DNA of 64,000 nucleotides from DAIMFL01 sp964372215 (GTDB lineage: Bacteria; Pseudomonadota; Alphaproteobacteria; Dongiales; Dongiaceae), in the NCBI GenBank assembly GCA_964372215.1, contig CAYJQC010000012.1, positions 79,684-143,683 on the forward strand. The letters are read 5' to 3'. Numbering within the stretch: position 1 is the first letter of the stretch; every line of letters begins with the position of its first letter. Below are positions 1 to 10,134 of the stretch, one piece after another. The position numbers were made by a program, and so were the translations under genes. The notes below the pieces were generated by a model. That model searched no databases, was not told where the DNA came from, and worked only from the letters and a program-made list of their open reading frames with translations.

Positions 1-486
1 GAGTTCCGCCTGCGCCAGGCGATCCAGCCGGCGCTCGGCAGCTACGACTTCATCCTGATCGACTGCCCGCCCTCGCTCAGCCTGCTGACCCTGAACGCCC
101 TGGTCGCCGCCGACGCGGTGCTGGTGCCCCTGCAATGCGAGTTCTACGCTCTCGAGGGCCTGAGCCACCTGGTGCGCACCATCGAGCGGGTGAAGCGCTC
201 GCTCAACCCGGGGCTCGAGATCCAGGGCGTGGTGCTCACCATGTTCGACCGCCGCAACAATCTGTGCGACCTGGTGGCGAGCGACGTGCGCGGCCACTTC
301 GGCAGCAAGGTCTACGAGACCGTGATTCCGCGCAACGTCCGGGTCTCCGAGGCGCCGTCCCACGGCAAGCCGGTGCTGCTCTACGACATGCGCTGCGCCG
401 GCAGCCAGGCCTATATCCACCTGGCCGCCGAGGTGCTCAAGCGCGAACAGGCGACGGCGGCGGCGCTCGCCACCGCCGCGTCATAG
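1..486 (+). CDS. parA: ParA/Soj chromosome-partitioning ATPase, 3' part
   Basis: The frame is open from base 1 and ends at TAG 484-486, giving the last 161 residues of a ParA-type ATPase; the N-terminal deviant Walker A lies outside the window. Visible marks are FILIDCPPSLSLLTLNAL (Walker B region), the VPLQCEFYALEGL segment and the VSEAPSHGKPV stretch typical of chromosomal Soj/ParA. These enzymes bind nucleoid DNA as ATP dimers and move ParB-parS complexes. parB begins 5 bases after the stop, so the two are surely one operon. The alanine-rich tail is ordinary. The family call is firm; only the 5' end is missing. Confidence 0.95.
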   Translation, partial: EFRLRQAIQPALGSYDFILIDCPPSLSLLTLNALVAADAVLVPLQCEFYALEGLSHLVRTIERVKRSLNPGLEIQGVVLTMFDRRNNLCDLVASDVRGHFGSKVYETVIPRNVRVSEAPSHGKPVLLYDMRCAGSQAYIHLAAEVLKREQATAAALATAAS

Positions 487-491
487 CCGGG

Positions 492-1424
492 ATGCCGGCG
501 GTGAGCGAAGAAGGCGGCAAGAGAAACCTCGGCCGCGGGCTGTCGGCCTTGCTCGGCGCCGAGAACGAGGACTACGCCTCGCTCGACCGCGTGCGCCTGT
601 CGAAGATGGTGCCGATTGAGCTGGTCCATCCCGGACCGTTCCAGCCGCGGCACAATTTCGACGAGGAACAGCTCCAGGCCCTGGCCGACTCGATCCGCCA
701 GAACGGCATCCTGCAGCCGATCCTGGTGCGCCGCCACCCGCAGACCCCGAACGCCTTCGAGATCGTCGCCGGCGAACGGCGCTGGCGCGGGGCGCAGATC
801 GCGCGGCTGCACGAGGTCCCGGTGATGATCCGCGAACTCGGCGACCGCGAGGCGCTGCAACTCGCCATCGTCGAAAACGTCCAGCGCCAGGATCTGTCGG
901 CGCTGGAGGAGGCCGACGGCTATCGCCGCCTGCTCGAGGAATTCGGCAACACCCAGGAAGACCTGGCAAAGCATGTCGGCAAGAGCCGCAGCCATATCGC
1001 AAATTCGTTGCGGCTGTTGAACTTGCCGGACCCGATCAAGGTCATGCTGGAGCAGGGCAAGCTGACCGCCGGCCACGCCCGCGCCTTGCTCAATGCCGTC
1101 GATCCGATCGCGGTGGCCGAGAAGATCCTGGCCAAGGGGCTCAATGTCCGCCAGGCCGAGAAACTGGTGCAGGACGAACGCAAGCCGGCCGCCAAGCCCG
1201 CCGCCAAGGGCAGCGGCGGGGCCGCGGTCGGCGCGGCGACCGGCAAGGACCCCGACACCGTCGCGCTGGAGCGCGACCTGTCGGCGCTGCTCGGGCTGCG
1301 CGTCACCATCAGCTTCCAAGGGCAGGGCGGCTCGCTCAGCATCCACTATCGGACCCTGGAGCAGCTCGACGACGTGCTGCAGCGCCTGAGCCACGCGCCC
1401 GCAAAGCCCTCATCCCAGGACTGA
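492..1424 (+). CDS. parB: ParB/Spo0J chromosome-partitioning protein
   Basis: 310 residues. ParB binds parS and spreads as a CTP-dependent clamp, acting with ParA to segregate origins. Seen: an N-terminal GRGLSALLG motif (the ParA-stimulating peptide region), the CTP-binding GERRWRG box at about 94-100, IVENVQRQDLS, and a helix-turn-helix at about 154-176 (TQEDLAKHVGKSRSHIANSL). A lysine/alanine-rich linker (about 235-255) precedes the C-terminal dimerisation domain. ATG 492 is chosen because the conserved protein starts there and it follows the parA stop by 5 bases; GTG 501 is an alternative. No perfect parS (TGTTTCACGTGAAACA) was noticed nearby. Confidence 0.96.
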   Translation: MPAVSEEGGKRNLGRGLSALLGAENEDYASLDRVRLSKMVPIELVHPGPFQPRHNFDEEQLQALADSIRQNGILQPILVRRHPQTPNAFEIVAGERRWRGAQIARLHEVPVMIRELGDREALQLAIVENVQRQDLSALEEADGYRRLLEEFGNTQEDLAKHVGKSRSHIANSLRLLNLPDPIKVMLEQGKLTAGHARALLNAVDPIAVAEKILAKGLNVRQAEKLVQDERKPAAKPAAKGSGGAAVGAATGKDPDTVALERDLSALLGLRVTISFQGQGGSLSIHYRTLEQLDDVLQRLSHAPAKPSSQD

Positions 1425-1451
1425 ACACCCGCGACCGAACCGACGACGGCG

Positions 1452-2480
1452 TCAGGCCCGCGCGGCGGCCCTTGCGGCATGGGCGATCGCCAGAAACGCG
1501 TGACGCATCAGCGCCTCGTCGGGCGCGCCGGTGCGCTTGCACGCCATCTCCGCCTCGAGCAGCCGATCCAAGGCCTGCGCCACCCGGCCCGCGGGCCAGC
1601 GCCGCGCCTGGCGCTGGAAGCGCTCGACCTGGCGGAAATGCACCGGCGGGCGCAGCGACTTGACCGCGCGCTCGGCGTCGCCGCCGGCGGCGATGACGAG
1701 GCCGGCCTGGTGCAGCCGCAGCAGGTGCCGCGACACCGCCCGCAGCAGACCGATGGGATTGGCGCCATCCTGCAGGCCGCGATCGACGGCGCGATCGAGC
1801 CCGGCGACGTCGCCGTCGGCCAGGGCGAAGGCGACATCGTCGAGCGACGCGGCGGCGCTGTCGCCGACGCAGGCGATGGCGTCGTCGAGCGTCACCTGGC
1901 CGCCGGCCTCGCCCTTGTACAGGACCAGCTTGTCCAGCTCCGACCGGCTTACCCCGCGGTCGCCGCCCAGGCTGTCGAGCAGGAAGGCGCGCGCCTCGGC
2001 GCTGACGCTCAGGCGCGCCGCCTTGAACGTGGAGTCGACCAGGGCCGCCAGGGCGCCGCCTTCGTCGCGGTAGCAGGGCAGGGCGGCGCCGGCGGCGGCG
2101 CGCTCGAACATCTGGCGCAGCGACGAACGCGGCCCGAGATCGCCAGCCTCGACGACGACCAGGGCGGCCGGGGCAGGGCCGTCGAGCAGCCCCTGGAACC
2201 GGCTGGTGACCGCGTCGCCGGCATCGCGCAACCGCACCACCCGGCGCCCGCCGGTCAGCGCCAGGGCGTTGGCCTCGTCGGCCAGGCGGGCCGGATCGTC
2301 GCGCAAGGCGGCGGCCGGGATCTCGACCACCCTGAACGGGTCCGCGGCGTCGCCGGCGACGACCCGCGCGAGCTGCTCGGCGCGTTCGCGCACCAATCCG
2401 GAATCCGGACCGTAGAGCAGCACCCACGAGGCGCCCGGCGATTTCAGGAAGCCGTCGATCTGGCGCGCGTTCAGCTTCAT
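1452..2480 (-). CDS. holA: DNA polymerase III delta subunit
   Basis: 342 residues, the usual length for HolA, the clamp-loader subunit that opens the beta sliding clamp. Seen: N-terminal KLNARQIDGFL, the degenerate P-loop region LLYGPDSGLVRERAEQL typical of delta (no functional Walker A is expected), LDKLVLYKG, and the helical C-terminal collar with NPIGLLRAVSRHLLRL. It is the last gene of the minus-strand DUF3576-leuS-lptE-holA run and converges with parB (27 bases between the stops). Start ATG 2480 is preceded by GAGAGGCGCGGC, a modest ribosome site just past a hairpin. Confidence 0.93.
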   Translation of the reverse strand: MKLNARQIDGFLKSPGASWVLLYGPDSGLVRERAEQLARVVAGDAADPFRVVEIPAAALRDDPARLADEANALALTGGRRVVRLRDAGDAVTSRFQGLLDGPAPAALVVVEAGDLGPRSSLRQMFERAAAGAALPCYRDEGGALAALVDSTFKAARLSVSAEARAFLLDSLGGDRGVSRSELDKLVLYKGEAGGQVTLDDAIACVGDSAAASLDDVAFALADGDVAGLDRAVDRGLQDGANPIGLLRAVSRHLLRLHQAGLVIAAGGDAERAVKSLRPPVHFRQVERFQRQARRWPAGRVAQALDRLLEAEMACKRTGAPDEALMRHAFLAIAHAARAAARA

Positions 2481-2494
2481 GCCGCGCCTCTCAT

Positions 2495-2519
2495 GCCGCC
2501 GCCCTCAAGGGGCGGCGGC
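2495..2519 (-). other. Hairpin at lptE-holA junction
   Basis: Arms 2495-2504 and 2510-2519 are a perfect 10-bp GC-only inverted repeat around a 5-base loop. The lptE stop codon (TGA, 2507-2505) sits in the loop, and holA starts 15 bases past the hairpin. No T tract follows, so it is not a standard terminator. It could tune holA translation, or be chance in GC-rich DNA. Confidence 0.45.
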
Positions 2520-3036
2520 GGTCGGCCGCGACAATGCCACGGCGAGCCGCGCCTGGATGTCGTCGCCCAGCACCTGCACGGCGCGGGCCCGGGCATCGTC
2601 GATCGACGCCAGGGTCGCGTACTGCGACTCGAGAATGTCGTAGGACGTGGTGATCCGCGATTCGCCCTTGGTCAGCACCACGGTCTCGCCACCATCGCCC
2701 TGCGACACGGCGCGCTGCAGGACATAGTTGGCGCGCAGCTGGAGGTTGGCGCGGGTCGCCGTTTCGTCGCCGCGAAACGCCAGCTCCTCGCGGGTCTCGA
2801 TCAGGGTCACCATGAGGACGTAGAGCGGCGCCCCCGGCTTGCCGCGGGGATTCAGGCGATCGCGCAGCTCGTTGTAGAGCAACTGGCCGGTGCGGTCGGC
2901 AATCGGCGCGATGCGGATGGCGGCGAGCTGGTCGGACGCGGAACCGCTGCCCGAGCGCCGGCCATAGAGCGGCTCGAAGCCGCAGCCGCCGGGGCCGGCG
3001 GCCAACGCGGCCGCGCCCGCCGCCAGCAGGCTGCGC

Positions 3037-3050
<14 letters not shown>
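2505..3050 (-). CDS. lptE: LPS-assembly lipoprotein LptE
   Basis: 181 residues. LptE plugs the LptD barrel and inserts lipopolysaccharide into the outer leaflet. Seen: N-terminal SRRSLLAAG followed by a hydrophobic stretch and a Cys at 23 (GPGGC), then GFEPLYG, the hallmark of LptE just after the lipid-bearing cysteine; IADRTGQLLYNELRDRLNP is also typical. The lipobox lacks the usual Leu at -3, and the twin arginine gives it a Tat-like look. The start overlaps the leuS 3' end by 14 bases, so the two are translated from one message. The context DUF3576-leuS-lptE-holA supports the call. Confidence 0.9.
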
Positions 3051-5613
<2,563 letters not shown>

Positions 5614-5693
5614 CGGATGCGCGCTTTTTGGAACGGCCGGAGCTCAGCCGATGGGCGCCGCCGCGCGGCGGCCCCGGTGCGAACCCGCCAGTG

Positions 5694-6245
5694 TCATTCG
5701 CCGACCTGAACGATGCGCAGCTGGCGCGCCCGGGTCAGGATCGCGTTCTCCAGCTCGGTGCCGGTGCTGGTGGAGACCGGCGCGTCGACCCAGCCGGCGC
5801 CGGCCTGGCGCTGGCGGAACACCGCCGCGCGAATGCCGTCGGCGCGGAGCGCCCGGCCGAGGATGTAGACGTTGACCTTGAAGCGCTCCTGCGGCGAGGA
5901 CGGCGGCGAGTACCAGTCGGTGATGATGACGCCGCCGAACGGGTCGGCCGAGACCAGGGGCATGAACGAAATGGTGTCGAGCGAGGCGCGCCACAGGAAG
6001 CTGTTGACGCCGATCCCGGAGCCCTGGGTGGCCTGTTGCTGCGGGTCCTCGCCGCCAAAGCTCAAACCGCCCTCGCCGAAGACCGACTCGCGGTCGCCAT
6101 AGACCGGCTTCTGGTCGCCTTCCTGGCGCGTGTCGGGATAGATCGGATCGCCCCAGCCGCAGGCCGCCATCAGCAACAACAGGCCGAAAGCGACGGGTCG
6201 GCGCAGCACGCGCGTCCACGGCCCGGTACGGGCGGCACTGGTCAT
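5694..6245 (-). CDS. DUF3576 domain lipoprotein-like protein
   Basis: 183 residues from ATG 6245. The N-terminus has arginines, a hydrophobic run FGLLLLMAACGWG and a Cys within AAC|G, a good lipobox, so it is probably an outer- or inner-membrane lipoprotein. The rest shows the DUF3576 signature: VNSFLWRASLDTISFMPLVSADPFGGVIITDWY, then FKVNVYILGRALRADG. The biochemical function is unknown. In alphaproteobacteria it is commonly found next to leuS and lptE, as here (80 bases upstream of leuS), hinting at an envelope role. The frame stays open upstream to 6794, but those codons lack plausible protein sequence. Confidence 0.88.
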   Translation of the reverse strand: MTSAARTGPWTRVLRRPVAFGLLLLMAACGWGDPIYPDTRQEGDQKPVYGDRESVFGEGGLSFGGEDPQQQATQGSGIGVNSFLWRASLDTISFMPLVSADPFGGVIITDWYSPPSSPQERFKVNVYILGRALRADGIRAAVFRQRQAGAGWVDAPVSTSTGTELENAILTRARQLRIVQVGE

Positions 6246-6360
6246 TGCGGCGGATACTCCGGAAACCACTGATATACGGACACTTAAAGCAGGGGGCGCG
6301 GGACAGGTCAAGGCTGGCCCCCAGGCCGCGCCGCGACCGGCTGGCGACGGGGTTTTCGCT

Positions 6361-6388
6361 TTGCGGCGGTGGCGGTCTCGCCTATTTA
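6361..6388 (+). promoter_or_regulatory. Candidate sigma-70 promoter
   Basis: TTGCGG (6361-6366), a 16-base spacer and TATTTA (6383-6388) form a reasonable vegetative promoter 84 bases before the ATG of the first sulfotransferase, in the divergent gap with the DUF3576 gene. TATTTAA stands out in otherwise GC-rich DNA. Sequence only; no start-site evidence. Confidence 0.35.
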
Positions 6389-6471
6389 AGGGCCGGACGC
6401 GGCGCCGCGTTGCGCCGGCGAACGAATTCCGGAGGACCGTGCCGGCCGCCTCGGCCGGCGCGGGGACATCG

Positions 6472-7308
6472 ATGGGCAAGATCATCTGGCTGGCTTCGTA
6501 CCCGAAATCGGGCAACACCTGGCTGCGCGCCTTCCTGCACAACCTGCTGCGCAACCCGGACAAGCCGTACCACATCAACCAGCTCACCGACTTCACGCTG
6601 AGCGACAACCAGCTGCGCTGGTTCAACCTGTTCGATCCGCGCCCGGGGCCGGAGCTGCCGAAGGACGTGGTCGCCGCCCTGCGCCCCAAGGTGCACGAGG
6701 CCATGACCAAGGCGTCGGCGGATTCGGTGTTCGTCAAGACCCACAACGCCCTGGTCGAGGACCGCGGCACCGCGATGATCACCATGGCCTGCACCGCGGG
6801 CGCGATCTACGTGATCCGCAATCCGCTCGACGTCGCGATCTCCCACAGCCACCACTACGGCCATTCGCTCGACCAGGCGATCGCGGCGATGAACCTGTGG
6901 GGCCTCGAATCGATGAACGACGAGATCCACGTCTACGAGCATCACGGCTCGTGGAGCGAGCATGTGATCAGCTGGACCGGGCAGCCGAGCCCGGGCCTGC
7001 ACGTGGTGCGCTACGAGGACATGCTCGACTCGCCGCACCGGACCTTCTCCGGCATCGCCGGCTTCCTCGGCCTGAAGCCGACCCGCGAGCGCCTGGACAA
7101 GGCGATCAAGCTGAGTTCGTTCCGGGTGCTCAAGGAGCAGGAGAAGCGGCACGGCTTCATCGAGCGCAGCGGCGCCGGCGAGGCGTTCTTCCGCGAAGGC
7201 AAGGCCGGGCAGTGGCGCAAGGCCCTGAGCGAGGCCCAGGTCGAGGCGCTGGTCGCGGTGCATCGCGAGCAGATGGAGCGTTTCGGCTACTGGCCGCCCA
7301 AGGGCTGA
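6472..7308 (+). CDS. Sulfotransferase (A)
   Basis: 278 residues. A PAPS-dependent sulfotransferase: the 5'-phosphosulfate-binding loop is YPKSGNTWL at 10-18 and the 3'-phosphate site is YVIRNPLDVAISHS, with R116 and S124. VFVKTHNAL and VRYEDM are further family blocks. It moves sulfate to a hydroxyl or amine on an acceptor that cannot be read from the sequence; glycan or small-molecule acceptors are usual in bacteria. It is clearly a paralogue of the gene at 12063, with identical blocks such as SGNTWLRAFLHN, DSVFVKTHNAL and QMERFGYWP. ATG 6472 is used because both paralogues start here (M-x-KI-WLAS). It heads the accessory patch. Confidence 0.9.
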   Translation: MGKIIWLASYPKSGNTWLRAFLHNLLRNPDKPYHINQLTDFTLSDNQLRWFNLFDPRPGPELPKDVVAALRPKVHEAMTKASADSVFVKTHNALVEDRGTAMITMACTAGAIYVIRNPLDVAISHSHHYGHSLDQAIAAMNLWGLESMNDEIHVYEHHGSWSEHVISWTGQPSPGLHVVRYEDMLDSPHRTFSGIAGFLGLKPTRERLDKAIKLSSFRVLKEQEKRHGFIERSGAGEAFFREGKAGQWRKALSEAQVEALVAVHREQMERFGYWPPKG

Positions 7309-7336
7309 CCCGGCCGCGCCGGCCGGCGCGAAGCGG

Positions 7337-8155
7337 TCAGGCGGAGGCCGGCGCCGGCTGCAGGTAGCCGGTGATCTGCATGCCCGGGCCGAAGCGCTGC
7401 AGGGCCAGCTCGCGCTGGGCGTCGCTCAGCATCGCCGCGCCGGCCTCGCCGCGATTGATGAAGCGCACCCCGGCCGCGACCGCGCCGGCCCGCTCGCCGG
7501 TGTAGAAGAAGCCGGGGCGCCGCTCGGCGATCTCGCGCTCCTCCATCGCCCGGAGCTGCTCGAAGGACGAGCGCGCGACCGCCGCCGCGATCTCCTCCGG
7601 GGTCTTGGTCACGTTCAGGAAGCGGCAGATGTCGTTCGCGGCCTTGCCGGTGTCGGCCTTCAGATCCTCGTAGCGCAGCACCAGGCGCGGCACCGGGTTG
7701 GCCTTGGCGAGCCAGCTCCTGACGTTTTCCTCCCAGGTTCCCATGGCGTGGCGGCGCCATTCGGGGTCGCCGCCCTCGGCGATGAAGCCGTCGATCCAGC
7801 GCTGCAGCCGGGCCGCGCGCTCGGCCTCGGACATGGCCGCGACCGACTCGCCGGCGCCGAGCAGCCGGTAATTGGCGTTCGACACGGCGACGTCCAGGGG
7901 GTTGCGGACGATGTAGATGGCGCCGATGACGTCCTCGCGCAGCGGCAGGTCGGGCCGCCACGCCCAGTGGGTCTTGATGAAGGTGGTGCGCTGCCCGATC
8001 AGATGGTCGGCGCGCACCCCGCGATGGATCCCGGGGATCAGGTTGTCGAGCTCGGCCGAGCTGTCGATCGGCTTGATGATCAGGTTGGCGAGCAGAAACC
8101 GCAGCCACGTGTTCCCCGACCGCGGGTAGGACGCCACCCAGACAAACTTCGCCAC
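7337..8155 (-). CDS. Sulfotransferase (B)
   Basis: 272 residues from GTG 8155, preceded by AAGGAA at good spacing. PAPS loop YPRSGNTWLRF at 10-20; 3'-phosphate site AIYIVRNPLDVAVSNANYRL; THWAW and LRYEDLKADT fit the family. It is a more distant relative of A and D: its middle is different and it is the only one of the four on the minus strand, facing A tail to tail (28 bases between stops). Acceptor unknown. The enzyme family is clear; the pathway is not. Confidence 0.88.
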   Translation of the reverse strand: MAKFVWVASYPRSGNTWLRFLLANLIIKPIDSSAELDNLIPGIHRGVRADHLIGQRTTFIKTHWAWRPDLPLREDVIGAIYIVRNPLDVAVSNANYRLLGAGESVAAMSEAERAARLQRWIDGFIAEGGDPEWRRHAMGTWEENVRSWLAKANPVPRLVLRYEDLKADTGKAANDICRFLNVTKTPEEIAAAVARSSFEQLRAMEEREIAERRPGFFYTGERAGAVAAGVRFINRGEAGAAMLSDAQRELALQRFGPGMQITGYLQPAPASA

Positions 8156-8296
8156 GCTTTGGTTCCTTCACGCGCTGCCGTCGGGCCAACGAGGCTACTC
8201 TATAGACGCTCCGCCGCGATGACGCCATAACGGGGCCGGCCGGCGCCGCGATGCGCTGCCGATCGCTGGTCTCCCATTGCGCCGAAATGCCGCAAC

Positions 8297-9109
8297 ATGC
8301 CCGCTGCCGATCCCGCCGCTCCATCGCCCGCCAGGCCGCAGATCCGGCTGCTGCACCACATGGCGCGGACCGGCGGCACCGTCATCTCGAAATGCCTCGG
8401 CTCGATGGCCGGCGTCGCCCTGCTGTCCGAGATCCATCCGGCCGGCACCAAGTGGTTCAATCCGCTGCAGCAGGCCCATGAATGGTTTGGGCTGCTCAAC
8501 CCCAGCGACTTGGCCGGCCTGCGCGCCGGCAAGGGCATGTCGTTTCCCGCTGCGCTGGCGCTGATCGACCGGCGGGCCCGCGAGCGCGGGCTGACGCTTG
8601 TCATTCGCGATTGGAGCCATCTCGATTTCACCGCGGTCCCGTTCCTGCCGCGGCCGAGCTATCGCCTCGGCCTGGCCGAGGCGCTGGCATCCGGTTTCGA
8701 GGTGATCCATAGCGCGACGGTCCGTCACCCGATCGACCAGTGGCTGAGCCTCAGCAATCTGCCTGTCATGCGCGGCAAGCTCAGCCTTGCCGACTACCTG
8801 CGCGGCGCTCGCCGCTTCGCCGAGGCGGCGTCGCGCATCGGTTTTCTGCGCTACGAGGATTTCGCCGCCGATCCCGACGCCGGGCTGGCGACCCTCTGCG
8901 GGTGGCTGCGCATGCCCGTCGATCCCGGCTATCGTCAGCGCTGGATGCACTATTCCAAGATCACCGGCGACACCATGGGAGACGCAGCCGCCGCGGCGAT
9001 CCGCCGGCCGCAGCGCAAGCCCTGCGACCCCGGCCTGATCGCCGCCTTCGCCGCCAATGCCGACTACCTGGCGGCGATCGAGCTGCTCGGCTATGGCCAT
9101 CCCCAGTGA
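8297..9109 (+). CDS. Sulfotransferase-like protein (C), atypical P-loop
   Basis: 270 residues. The start of the fold reads LLHHMARTGGTVISKCL at about 18-34: the Arg-Thr-Gly-Gly-Thr pattern replaces the standard P-K/R-S-G-N-T loop seen in A, B and D. A 3'-phosphate-like segment, ATVRHPIDQWLSLSN, and LRYEDFAADP support membership of the wider sulfotransferase superfamily. Several bacterial sulfotransferase-like proteins carry this R-x-G-G-T loop, so it may be active. The 3' end overlaps the next gene by 17 bases, so they are probably co-translated. Substrate unknown; it could also have lost catalysis. Confidence 0.7.
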   Translation: MPAADPAAPSPARPQIRLLHHMARTGGTVISKCLGSMAGVALLSEIHPAGTKWFNPLQQAHEWFGLLNPSDLAGLRAGKGMSFPAALALIDRRARERGLTLVIRDWSHLDFTAVPFLPRPSYRLGLAEALASGFEVIHSATVRHPIDQWLSLSNLPVMRGKLSLADYLRGARRFAEAASRIGFLRYEDFAADPDAGLATLCGWLRMPVDPGYRQRWMHYSKITGDTMGDAAAAAIRRPQRKPCDPGLIAAFAANADYLAAIELLGYGHPQ

Positions 9110-10085
9110 CCATTCGACCGGACCGCCGCCCGTGCCCCTGCCGACAGTGATCCTCAGCGCGGTCGTGCGCTCCGCCCATCAGGGCGACAGCCATGGCGGC
9201 GTCTACCTGGTCGATCTCGAGCGCGAGACCTGGGACCAGGCGATCGACTGGAACGACGGCTCGATCACCTGGCAGGGGCGCGGCGGCGACCGCGGCCTGC
9301 GCGGCATCGCCGTGCATGGCGACGAGATCTTCATTGCCGCCAGCAACGAGGTGTTCGTCTACGACCGCCGGTTCCGGCTGCGGCGCTCGTTCACCAACCG
9401 CTTCATGGCGCTGTGCCACGAGATCGCCATCGAAGCGGGCAGGCTCTATCTGACCTCGACCGCATTCGACTCGGTGCTGGTCTACGACATCGCCGCCAGC
9501 CGGTTCGTCGCCGGCTACTGCGTCAAGGTCGGCCAGGTGCCCAATCCGCGGACCGGCCAGGCCGAGCGGCGCATCGGCTTCGGTCCGTTCGACCCGGAAG
9601 CCGCCGCCGGCCCGCCGCGCCAGGACACCGCGCATATCAACAACGTCTGTGCCGACGGCGGCCGTATCTATGTGAGCGGCGTCAATCTCGACCAGCTGCT
9701 GGTGATCGAGAACGACCGCATCGCACCCTATGCCCGGGTGCCGCTGTGGACCCACAACGCGCGGCCGTTCCGCGGCGGCGTGCTGGTCAACTGCACCGGC
9801 TCGGATGCGCTGGTGCTGATGGACCGCGACGGCGTTGCGCGCGTCACGCTGCCGGTGCCGCGCTACGATCCGGCGACGCTCACCCATGCCGACCTGCCGC
9901 AGGACCATGCACGCCAGGCCTTCGCGCGCGGCCTCTGCCTGCTCGATCCGGCGACCGTGGCCGTCGGCTCGTCGCCCGCGACGGTCAGCGTGTTCACCCT
10001 CGATCCGCCGGCGCGGGTGAAGAGCATCAATCTCACCCTCGACATGCGCAACGCGGTCCACGGGCTGGCGCGATGGCCGTTTTGA
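9093..10085 (+). CDS. Beta-propeller-like protein of unknown function
   Basis: 330 residues from ATG 9093, inside the end of the preceding gene. The protein is built of short beta-rich repeats with the rhythm 'x-GI-AVHGDEIFIAASNEVFVYD', 'GRLYLTSTAFDSVLVYD', 'GRIYVSGVNLDQLLVIEN', 'GGVLVNCTGSDALVLMD', which is the look of a beta-propeller. HINNV and HEIAIEAG recall DUF4915/TIGR03032-type proteins, but I cannot confirm the family. No signal peptide is visible, so it is probably cytoplasmic. Position between a sulfotransferase-like gene and an OGT-like gene suggests a role in the same modification pathway, perhaps acceptor binding. Confidence 0.6.
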   Translation: MAIPSDHSTGPPPVPLPTVILSAVVRSAHQGDSHGGVYLVDLERETWDQAIDWNDGSITWQGRGGDRGLRGIAVHGDEIFIAASNEVFVYDRRFRLRRSFTNRFMALCHEIAIEAGRLYLTSTAFDSVLVYDIAASRFVAGYCVKVGQVPNPRTGQAERRIGFGPFDPEAAAGPPRQDTAHINNVCADGGRIYVSGVNLDQLLVIENDRIAPYARVPLWTHNARPFRGGVLVNCTGSDALVLMDRDGVARVTLPVPRYDPATLTHADLPQDHARQAFARGLCLLDPATVAVGSSPATVSVFTLDPPARVKSINLTLDMRNAVHGLARWPF

Positions 10086-10134
10086 GATCCGCCGCAGCGG
10101 TGCCGCGCCGGCTGTGGCCAGCACGGCGCGGGCG

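Noticed and set aside
1..1424. parS sites near parAB
   Set aside because: No sequence close to TGTTTCACGTGAAACA was noticed in the window.
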